A DNA stretch of 64,000 nt from contig NZ_AP022575.1 of assembly GCF_010730055.1 (NCBI RefSeq), forward strand, positions 496,001-560,000, read 5' to 3'. Source of the DNA: Mycobacterium shinjukuense (lineage in GTDB: Bacteria; Actinomycetota; Actinomycetes; Mycobacteriales; Mycobacteriaceae). Positions 54,439-61,673 of the stretch are shown here, piece after piece; the stretch's first letter is position 1, and each line of letters opens with the position of its first letter. The position numbers were made by a program, and so were the translations under genes. The notes beneath the pieces are model-generated. The model ran no database searches, had not been told where the DNA came from, and saw only the letters and a program-made list of their open reading frames with translations.

Positions 54439-56232
54439 TCACTTCTGAAGCGTCGTCGCACGGGGCGGCTGCCCCTTGCGCAGCGTCGCCAGCAGCTCGC
54501 GGTTCGGACCGACCAGATAGACCGTGTCGCCGGCCAGCAGCCGGGCGTCGCGGCGCGGGTGCACCTGAACCGGCGCGTCCGGCCGGGTGATCGCGATGAC
54601 CCGGGTCTCGGTGGACAGTTGATGCATGGGCAGCCCGTCGAGTTCGCTGCCGGCCGCCACATACATTTCCCCGACCATGAAGGAGCGTTGCCCGATCGAG
54701 AACGTTCCCAGCACCTGCAGACCCATCGCGGCGCCGATGAACCACGGCGCCGCCAGCTCGACCGTCGAACGCACGCTTTCGAAACCGAACCGCTGCGCCA
54801 CCGCGCTGCCCAGCGCGCGATCGTAAACGCGCAGCACCAGCGGAACGGTGCGCCGCTTGGCCTGGTGGGTCACCCGGGCGCCCAACATTTCCCGCAGCAC
54901 GATGCCGGCCTCGATGTTGACCATGTCGTCCTGGGTCAGCACCGCCACCGCGCGGGCATGGTCGACGCAAGCCGATTCCAGCGTCTGGCGCAGCGTCGCG
55001 TCCCCGAAGATCACCGGGACGTCGAGTTCGGCCGCCGAGGACACGAAGCGGCTGCCCTCGTCCCGTTCGATCACCGCGACGTCGTACCCGGCGGCGGTCA
55101 GATCGCCGATCACCCGAATGCCGAACGAGCCGAGCCCGACGACGACGATGTGATTGCGCAGATGACGCACGCGCAGCCGTCCCGCCGAGTGGGTGAAACG
55201 GCGCGACAGCAGCAGGTCGGCGATGAACGCCACCAGCAGCGCGGTGGTGGTCACCCCGGCGAACATCAACATGATGCTGAACACGCGCAGCCATGTGGGC
55301 TGGTGGGCGAAGCTGAAGTCGCCGTAGCCCACCGTCGCGATCGTTTCGGTGCTGAAGTACAACGCGTCCAGCCACGTCATCCCGGGCGGGCGGCGGTAGG
55401 AGAACCGCAACACCACCGTCGACCCGATCAGCAGGATCAGCATGGCGGCCAACGCCCGGTAGAACATCGGGTTGATGTCGTTGCGCAGCGTGCGTGCCGC
55501 ATCGGACAGCCTGCGCAGCCAGGTCCGACGCGAGCGGGTGGGGGCTGGTCGGGGGACCTTGACGCCGCGGGCGGCCAACTCGTCGGCGGTGCCGATCATC
55601 GCGGTCCAGTCGCCGGCGTGCACCCGCAGGTCCCGTCCGGGACACGTCACCACCTCACCGGGGGTGGCGGAGTTTTTGCCGCGGATCACCGCCACCGGCG
55701 CCAGGTCCCCGTAGATTTCGCGCAGCGTCGCTTCCCGCGGTGCCTCGGCGCGCCACACGACGAAGCCGATGCCGGCCGCCTCGAACGGGTGCGCGGTGCG
55801 CGCCAGACATGCCTCCACGACCGACGGGGCCGCGAGGTCGGCGACGTCGAGGATCGCGCCGGGGCCGTTGTCGGCGGCCATGGCTTCGCGCAGGACGTCG
55901 TTGGCCAGCCGCGCCACCACCCGCACATGCGGATTGGCCTTCCTTGCCAGCAGCGCGATTTCGAGATTCTTCGCGTCGTCATCCCCGGCGCAGATGACCG
56001 CGCTGGCGCCGGCGAGGTCGTCGTCGAGAAGTTTGTCGCCGGCGAGCTTGACGATGCTCGCGCCAACGCTGTTCAGCTCCTCGATGATCGTGGTGGCCAG
56101 CGCGTCGTCACCGCTGACGATGATGTGATGCGCGCCCTCGGATGCCGTCCGATGTCCGCTGGGCCCGGAAGAAATCGCGGAAGAAATCGAAGTCGTGGTC
56201 ATGGCCTGGGCCGGTCGTGCGTCGTCGGGCAT
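54439..56232 (-). CDS. Potassium channel with RCK domains on both sides of the pore
   Basis: Membrane protein of about 597 residues. An N-terminal TrkA-N/RCK-like domain (about 35-220: HHIIVSGDDALATTIIEELNS) is followed by a two-helix pore with the selectivity filter TVGYGDF (near 300). A second RCK domain (about 360 onward: HIVVVGLGSFGIRVIGDL) and a TrkA-C-like end complete the chain. The order RCK-pore-RCK is unusual; family members gate K+ flow by nucleotide or ion binding. ATG 56232 has GGA at fair spacing; ATG 56202 (MTTTSISS) is the alternative. It is divergent from the SRPBCC gene. Confidence 0.85.
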   Translation of the reverse strand: MPDDARPAQAMTTTSISSAISSGPSGHRTASEGAHHIIVSGDDALATTIIEELNSVGASIVKLAGDKLLDDDLAGASAVICAGDDDAKNLEIALLARKANPHVRVVARLANDVLREAMAADNGPGAILDVADLAAPSVVEACLARTAHPFEAAGIGFVVWRAEAPREATLREIYGDLAPVAVIRGKNSATPGEVVTCPGRDLRVHAGDWTAMIGTADELAARGVKVPRPAPTRSRRTWLRRLSDAARTLRNDINPMFYRALAAMLILLIGSTVVLRFSYRRPPGMTWLDALYFSTETIATVGYGDFSFAHQPTWLRVFSIMLMFAGVTTTALLVAFIADLLLSRRFTHSAGRLRVRHLRNHIVVVGLGSFGIRVIGDLTAAGYDVAVIERDEGSRFVSSAAELDVPVIFGDATLRQTLESACVDHARAVAVLTQDDMVNIEAGIVLREMLGARVTHQAKRRTVPLVLRVYDRALGSAVAQRFGFESVRSTVELAAPWFIGAAMGLQVLGTFSIGQRSFMVGEMYVAAGSELDGLPMHQLSTETRVIAITRPDAPVQVHPRRDARLLAGDTVYLVGPNRELLATLRKGQPPRATTLQK

Positions 56233-56331
56233 ACACATCCGTTTCTGCGCGCAGTGGTGTGTGTTCGCGTCTATGACTATCGGGCACCGCGGGCGATTTG
56301 CACCACCTGCCCGAGATGAAATACTGCTGCC

Positions 56332-56799
56332 ATGCCCACAGCTCGGCGCGGCCGCGGCAGCATCGACATCGCCGCACCGCCCGACGTCGTGTACGACCTG
56401 ATCACCGACGTCACGCGGATGGGCGAGTGGAGCCCGGAGTGCTATCGCTGTGAGTGGCTGGACGGAGCGACGGCCGCGGTGCCGGGCGCGCGGTTTCGCG
56501 GGTACAACCGGCTCGGCCGGCTGCGCTGGGCACGAACGGTGGTGATCGACACCGCGGAGCGGGGCCGCGTGTTCGCCTTCACGACGGTCAACGATCGTGC
56601 CGGTCGTGAGGAAACGCGTTGGCGTTACACGATGGAGCCGTCGCCGGCGGGAACGCTGCTCACCGAGTCGTTCGAGTTCCTCTGGTGCTCGGTGCCCAAC
56701 CGGCTGGCCGAGGCGTTGATCCCGCGCGGGCGACAGGTGAACCGGGGCATCGAGGAAACGCTGCGGCGCATCAAGCAGGCCGCCGAGACACCGGCCTGA
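56332..56799 (+). CDS. SRPBCC (polyketide cyclase-like) protein
   Basis: Soluble START-fold protein of 155 residues: GSIDIAAPPDVVYDLITDVTRMGEWSPE is the standard N-terminus. The family binds hydrophobic ligands in a deep pocket. No catalytic residues can be assigned. It lies 31 bases upstream of the Nudix gene on the same strand. Confidence 0.82.
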   Translation: MPTARRGRGSIDIAAPPDVVYDLITDVTRMGEWSPECYRCEWLDGATAAVPGARFRGYNRLGRLRWARTVVIDTAERGRVFAFTTVNDRAGREETRWRYTMEPSPAGTLLTESFEFLWCSVPNRLAEALIPRGRQVNRGIEETLRRIKQAAETPA

Positions 56800-56830
56800 T
56801 GCCGCGCCCGCGGTCAGTGATACTGGCGGC

Positions 56831-57367
56831 GTGCCATTCATCGAACGTGTCGCGTCCCGGGAGATCTATCGAAGCCCGTGGATGGTGCTCCGCGAGGACG
56901 CCATCCGCCGCCCCGACGGCAGCCCCGGTGTCTACGCCGTGGTGGACAAGCCGACCTACGCGCTGGTGATGCCCTACGACGGCCACCGTTTCCGGCTGGT
57001 CGAGCAGTTCCGGTATCCGCTGGGCGCCCGGCGTTGGGAGTTTCCGCAGGGCACCGCCCCGGACCTGGTCGACGTCGCACCGTCCGAGCTGGCCGAGCGT
57101 GAGCTGCGGGAGGAAACCGGTTTGCGCGCAACGTCGTTCGAGCCGCTCGGCCAGCTCGACACCGCTCCGGGGATGACGAGTCAGCGCGGATGGGTGTTTT
57201 TGGCCACCGGAATCGTCGAGGGAGCAGCCGATCGCGAGCACGAGGAGCAGGACATGCACAGTGACTGGTTCTCACGCGACGACGTCGAGCGGATGATCCG
57301 CTCGGGGGTGATCGCCGACGCGCAGTCGATCGCCGCCTACGGACTGTTGCTGCTGCGCGGGCGATGA
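56831..57367 (+). CDS. Nudix hydrolase, ADP-ribose pyrophosphatase-like
   Basis: Nudix protein of 178 residues. The Nudix box is degenerate at its beginning but retains the catalytic helix SELAERELREETGLRA (near 89-104). The preceding YALVMPYDGHRFRLVEQFRYP fits ADP-sugar pyrophosphatases. GTG 56831 is the start. The substrate is not certain. Confidence 0.83.
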   Translation: MPFIERVASREIYRSPWMVLREDAIRRPDGSPGVYAVVDKPTYALVMPYDGHRFRLVEQFRYPLGARRWEFPQGTAPDLVDVAPSELAERELREETGLRATSFEPLGQLDTAPGMTSQRGWVFLATGIVEGAADREHEEQDMHSDWFSRDDVERMIRSGVIADAQSIAAYGLLLLRGR

Positions 57368-57423
57368 GCGCGATGAAGTCCGCGCCCGGGATTGCTCGAT
57401 GCGGCGATCGCGATGCGGCGATC

Positions 57424-57443
57424 TCGACGGATGAAACCGTCGA
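57424..57443. terminator. Hairpin between convergent genes
   Basis: TCGACGG-ATGAAA-CCGTCGA is a perfect 7-bp stem with a six-base loop in the 124-base gap between the Nudix and DUF2254 stops. Confidence 0.5.
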
Positions 57444-57491
57444 CGCGTACGCGCCGGGCACGGCGGAACCGTTCGGCGCCCGCCCGCGACG

Positions 57492-58928
57492 TCAGCCCAC
57501 GGCGCCGTCGGCGGCCGCGATCGTCGCAGCCGCCGCCTTCGCGGCGGCCAGCTGACCGAACGCGGATGCCGGTGGCGCCAAAGTCCCGGGCCGCTCAACG
57601 ACCTCGCGGGCCCGTGCGGCGGCACCGATCACCGTCGCCCGGTCGGATTCGTCGGCGAGTTCACGCTGTGCGGCCTGGACCACCAGGGCGATCTGGGTTC
57701 GCACGGCCGCGCGCCGCGACGGGTCGACGCAGTTTTGGGCAACCGCGCTCAGCAGCTGCAGCAGCGCGGTCAACACCAGCGGTTCCCGAGTTCCGTAGCG
57801 GCGAATCTGCGCACAACCGACGTGCAGGTAGGTGGCAAAGCCGGGGTGCGGAATCCAGACGAGGGGTTCCCCGGCACCGTTGCGGCGCACCTCGTCGGGC
57901 AGCGCCCGTGCGGCCAGCACCGACTCGACGGCCGAAAGATGGTGCACGACTTGGATTGCCGTGTACGGATCGTTGAGCGCCGGCGAGAGCGCCCGTAGGG
58001 CGACGTCGACCAGCTGCCGCAACCCGAACCGGACGTCCTGTTGCAGGGTGCGCTCGTAGCCGATGTGCACATGCCGCAGGTAGCGCTGGGCAACGTCGGC
58101 GCCCGGTGCGCTCGGTGGGGCGCCCCGGCGCCAGCACCAGCCGAGCAAGCCCCCGGAGGTGACGTAGTCGCCGACGAAGGTGACCAGCTGCACCGTGTGC
58201 CCACCCACCGCCGCCAGCTCGGCGATGTCGTCGACGTCGACGGTTTGTAGATAGCCCGATTGCGGTGCCACCAACGGCACCGCCTCGGCCGGCGGGTTGG
58301 GCGGCCGGTCTGCCGGCCGGTCCGGCGCATCGGGTTCCGGATACAGCTCGTCGATCAGCCCCAGGGTGCGCTGGCGCACCTTCTCCATGATCGTGTCGAG
58401 CTGGATCGAGTGCATGAGGTGGTGCAGGAAGTAGATCAGCGCCCCGATGCTGACGAACGCCAGCGCAAGCGACCCGCTGACCGCGACCTTGGGAACGAAC
58501 GTGCCTCCGCCAACGTGTTCGCCGACGGTGTGTAGCCCACCGGTGCTGTACGCGAAGGTGCAGGCGAAGATCGCCAGCACCACCTGGTTGGGCACATCGC
58601 GCAGGAACGTCCGCAACAACCGCACCGAGAACTGGGTCGAGGCGATTTGTAGGGACAGCACGGTCAGCGAGAACACGATGCCGATCGTGGTGATCATCGT
58701 CGCCGACACCACGATCAGCACCCCGCGGGCGTCGCCCGCGGTGCCCTGAAACATCACCTTGTCGACGAGCGAGCCGGATCTCACGGGGATCACCGACAGC
58801 AGTGCCCCCGATCCCAGGCCGATGGCGACGCCAAGTGTCGGCAGCACCCAGACCGCGCCCTGCAGGTAATCCCCTACGGCGCGGCGGCGGCTCAGCAGGC
58901 TGGTTGCGGTCACCGAATAAGCATGCAC
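57492..58928 (-). CDS. DUF2254 membrane protein
   Basis: Integral membrane protein of 478 residues with four N-terminal helices (first at about 24-45, others to about 170) and a soluble C-terminal half. Typical DUF2254 sequences include IGIVFSLTVLSLQIASTQFSVRLLRTFLRD and ALSPALNDPYTAIQVV. The function is unknown. The start is GTG 58928. Confidence 0.82.
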   Translation of the reverse strand: MHAYSVTATSLLSRRRAVGDYLQGAVWVLPTLGVAIGLGSGALLSVIPVRSGSLVDKVMFQGTAGDARGVLIVVSATMITTIGIVFSLTVLSLQIASTQFSVRLLRTFLRDVPNQVVLAIFACTFAYSTGGLHTVGEHVGGGTFVPKVAVSGSLALAFVSIGALIYFLHHLMHSIQLDTIMEKVRQRTLGLIDELYPEPDAPDRPADRPPNPPAEAVPLVAPQSGYLQTVDVDDIAELAAVGGHTVQLVTFVGDYVTSGGLLGWCWRRGAPPSAPGADVAQRYLRHVHIGYERTLQQDVRFGLRQLVDVALRALSPALNDPYTAIQVVHHLSAVESVLAARALPDEVRRNGAGEPLVWIPHPGFATYLHVGCAQIRRYGTREPLVLTALLQLLSAVAQNCVDPSRRAAVRTQIALVVQAAQRELADESDRATVIGAAARAREVVERPGTLAPPASAFGQLAAAKAAAATIAAADGAVG

Positions 58929-59026
58929 CGCGGGCCGGGGGTAGCGGCAGCGGTGTCGCGCGCCGGGCCGAGCCGCGGCCGGTGCGGGGGTGCAGTGGCC
59001 AGCGACGACGGTGCGTGCGCTGCCGC

Positions 59027-60823
59027 TCAGGGATACAACCGTCGCCGGATGGGGGCGACACCCGATCGGGTGGTCCGCGCGTTGCTACACGAGCTTGCCG
59101 GTGAAATCGACGACGCCGGGCGCCGGGGCATGCACGTCCCGGCACGGTGTGCGTCAGCACCAACGCCGGGCCGGTGCCCGCGGCGTGGTAGCGCAGGCGC
59201 GACCCATCCTCTCGGGTGAAGAATTCGACCTTTCGTGGCCGCTGCTCCACGATTGGGTGTAGCTGATGCGCGGACCTCCTCTGGTTTGTCGACGCTTGTG
59301 ACGGTTGCCGTTTGGCGTGCCCGCGGGGGAAGCAGCACCGCGACGACGGCGGCCGCGCCCAGCGCGAGGCCGGCGCAGACCAGCGATCCGACCTGCAGAC
59401 CGTCCAGGAATGCGGCGGTGACGGTGCTGCGAACGGTAGCGGCCAGGCCGGTGGGCAGCTGCTTGATCACCTGTTCGGCCGCGGCCATGGAGCCCTGCAT
59501 CGTGGATCGCGATTGGGCCGGCAATGCCGAGATCACCGGGCTCGAGGCGAGCCGCGCGGCATACACCGAAGCGAAGACGCTGCCCACGATCGCGACGCCG
59601 AGGGCACCGCCCAGTTCTCGGGTGGTGTCGTTGACGGCGGAGCCGACGCCGGCCTGGTCGGCGCCGAGCGAGCCCATGATCGCCTCGGTAGCCGGTGAAA
59701 ACGTGAACCCTAGACCGCCGCCGAGGAGCAGCATCTGCATCGCGATCTGCAGATATGGGGTTCCGGCGTCGGCGGTGGACGCCCAGCTCAGGCCCATCGC
59801 GAAGATGGCCAGCCCGCCCGCGACCACCGTTGTGCTGCCAATCTTCTCGACTAGCCGGGGTCCCAGGACGCTGCCGACGGCGATCGCTGCGGCCACCGGT
59901 AGCAGCCGCACGCCGGTCTCGAATGCGCTGTAAGCCTTGATGAATTGGAAGTACTGGGTGATGACGAAGATGAAGCCGAACAGCGTCAAAAAGCCCGCGG
60001 TGACGGCCAAGCTGCCGCCGGAGAAGCGACGGTTGGCGAACACCGACACGTGCAGCATCGGGTGGTTAACGCGCCGTTCCCACAGCGCGAACCCGGTGAG
60101 CACGACGGCGCCGGCGGCAAAGCCCGCCGCGGTCCGGGTACTGGTCCAGCCCCAGTTCGGGGCCTCGATGACCGTGTGCACCACCGCGGTCACCCCGATC
60201 GCGGACAGCAGCAACCCGGGCACGTCGACGGGTGGGGCGGCCGGGTCGCGCGAGGTAGGCACGACCAGGACGCCGCCGATGATCGCCACCGCGGCAACGG
60301 GGACGTTGACCAGGAAGATCGAGCCCCACCGGTAGTGCTCGAGCAGCCAGCCGCCGGCCATCGGCCCGGCGGCCACACCGACGCCGACCATGCCGGCCCA
60401 CACGCCGATCGCCTTGGCCCGGTTGACCGGGTCGGTGAAGATGTTGGTGATCAGGCCCAGCGTGGTCGGGAAGATCACGGCGGCGCCGACCCCCATCGCG
60501 GCGCGCCCGGCGATCAGCGCGTTCGCCGAGTTCAGTTGCGCCGCAACGGCAGATGTGATCGCGAACAGGGCGAGACCGCCGCTGAGCCAGCCGCGGCGGC
60601 CGTATCGGTCGCTCAGACTGCCGGCCGATAGCAGCAGACCGGACATGACGAGGGTGTATGCGTCGACGATCCACTGCAGCTGGGCGGTGTCGGCGTTGAG
60701 CTCGCGAGACAACGTCGGCAGCGCCACGTTGACGATGGTGGCGTCGACGCTGATGACAAAGACGCTGAGGCTGATGACGACAAGCGCGGCGATCGGGTGG
60801 CCCTTGACGACTGGTGTGCGCAT
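59027..60823 (-). CDS. EmrB/QacA-type 14-helix MFS drug exporter
   Basis: Drug:proton antiporter of about 598 residues. MFS motifs include SVDATIVNVALPTLSREL (helix 1), LSDRYGRRGWL (loop 2-3) and the antiporter motif GPMAGGWLLEHYRWGSIFLVNVP (near 150-170). The last 90 residues are Arg/Pro-rich and lie over a hydrolase relic, so the natural stop has probably been lost and the real fold ends near residue 505. ATG 60823 (MRTPVVKGHP) is the likely start; ATG 60835 is in frame upstream. It is divergent from an HxlR regulator. Confidence 0.85.
   Translation of the reverse strand: MRTPVVKGHPIAALVVISLSVFVISVDATIVNVALPTLSRELNADTAQLQWIVDAYTLVMSGLLLSAGSLSDRYGRRGWLSGGLALFAITSAVAAQLNSANALIAGRAAMGVGAAVIFPTTLGLITNIFTDPVNRAKAIGVWAGMVGVGVAAGPMAGGWLLEHYRWGSIFLVNVPVAAVAIIGGVLVVPTSRDPAAPPVDVPGLLLSAIGVTAVVHTVIEAPNWGWTSTRTAAGFAAGAVVLTGFALWERRVNHPMLHVSVFANRRFSGGSLAVTAGFLTLFGFIFVITQYFQFIKAYSAFETGVRLLPVAAAIAVGSVLGPRLVEKIGSTTVVAGGLAIFAMGLSWASTADAGTPYLQIAMQMLLLGGGLGFTFSPATEAIMGSLGADQAGVGSAVNDTTRELGGALGVAIVGSVFASVYAARLASSPVISALPAQSRSTMQGSMAAAEQVIKQLPTGLAATVRSTVTAAFLDGLQVGSLVCAGLALGAAAVVAVLLPPRARQTATVTSVDKPEEVRASATPNRGAAATKGRILHPRGWVAPALPRRGHRPGVGADAHRAGTCMPRRPASSISPASSCSNARTTRSGVAPIRRRLYP
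59085..59250 (-). pseudogene. Alpha/beta hydrolase relic with internal deletion
   Basis: From GTG 59250 the frame reads a hydrolase N-terminus (KVEFFTREDGSRLRYHAAGTGPALVLTHTV). After about 40 residues only a short C-terminal-like piece (VVDFTGKLV, then TAG) remains, in another frame. The catalytic middle is gone. It overlaps the run-on tail of the MFS gene. Confidence 0.45.
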
Positions 60824-60850
60824 GGATAGAAACATAAATCTTACAGACAA

Positions 60851-60869
60851 GAATATCAAGTAGATATTC
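60851..60869. promoter_or_regulatory. Operator-like palindrome in the MFS/HxlR divergent promoter
   Basis: GAATATC-AAGTA-GATATTC is a perfect inverted repeat in a strongly AT-rich 66-base gap. It is placed to repress both divergent genes. Confidence 0.7.
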
Positions 60870-60888
60870 CTGATTCGTGTCTTTATGG

Positions 60889-60894
60889 TATAGT
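60889..60894 (+). promoter_or_regulatory. Possible -10 element of the HxlR regulator gene
   Basis: TATAGT lies seven bases before the GTG start, which suggests a leaderless transcript. Confidence 0.5.
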
Positions 60895-60901
60895 TTCTGG
60901 T

Positions 60902-61561
60902 GTGCCGGCCCGGAGGAACTACCAGCAGAACTGCCCGATCGCACGTGGGCTCGACGTGCTCGGGGAGCGGTGGACGTTGCTGATCCTGCGTGAGTTGCTC
61001 GGCGGTGCCCGCCGCTACGCCGACCTGCGCGCGGCGCTGCCGGGGATCGCCACCAACCTGCTGGCCGACCGGCTGCGTGAGCTGGAAGACGCCGGGCTCG
61101 TCGACCGCACCGAGCTGCCGCCGCCGATCGCACGCACCGTGTACACCCTCAGTGCGACCGGCTGGCGCAAGGTTCCGCCGGTCATCCAGGCGATCGCCGC
61201 GTTTGGGTTGGACCTGGTCGACCCCGACGAGACCGCGATGACGCCGCTGAACGGCTTCCTCGCCGGCGTCTTGCTGGCGTTCGATCGCGGCGCGCGGCTC
61301 AACGCGTCGTACCGTGTCGACATCGACGGCCGCCGCTTCGAATTCGCGGTGCGCGACGGCGGCCTGACCGCCGCGCACGGCTCGCCCGACGTGACGGTGA
61401 CCGCGCCCGCCGCGGATCTCCTCGCCGCCCGGCTGGCCGAGACCGCCGCCGAGCGCAAGGCCGCGTTGCGGCGGGTGAAGTTCGACGGCGATGCGGCTGC
61501 GGTCGCCGAGATGCGCGCGGCGTTCCGGCTGTCGGGGGATCCGGGCCTGGCCGGTGTCTGA
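60902..61561 (+). CDS. HxlR-family regulator with a C-terminal SCP2-like domain
   Basis: Repressor-type protein of 219 residues. Residues 1-105 are the HxlR winged helix (NCPIARGLDVLGERWTLLILRELLGGARRYADL, then LPGIATNLLADRLRELEDAGLV). The C-terminal half (LNGFLAGVLLAFDRGARLNASYRVDIDG and a following beta/helix pattern) resembles a sterol-carrier SCP2 fold and could bind a lipid or drug ligand (inference). A Cys at residue 11 is in the place used by redox-sensing HxlR members. It probably controls the divergent efflux gene. Confidence 0.85.
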   Translation: MPARRNYQQNCPIARGLDVLGERWTLLILRELLGGARRYADLRAALPGIATNLLADRLRELEDAGLVDRTELPPPIARTVYTLSATGWRKVPPVIQAIAAFGLDLVDPDETAMTPLNGFLAGVLLAFDRGARLNASYRVDIDGRRFEFAVRDGGLTAAHGSPDVTVTAPAADLLAARLAETAAERKAALRRVKFDGDAAAVAEMRAAFRLSGDPGLAGV

Positions 61562-61673
61562 CTGCTGCAATAGCTATGTGGCACGACGCATTACAGGCGA
61601 TCCAGATGGTCCCGCTCAGGCGGTCGGCGCGATGCCGCATCGAGCGCCGGCCACGCGGCGCCTAGGCGAATGA

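Noticed and set aside
54559..56319. Plus-strand open frame of 586 residues
   Set aside because: It is antisense to the potassium channel, His/Arg/Gln-rich and without domains.
56832..58900. Possible tRNA or riboswitch in gaps around the Nudix and DUF2254 genes
   Set aside because: The gaps hold only a short hairpin; no cloverleaf or conserved riboswitch core is visible there or elsewhere in the window.
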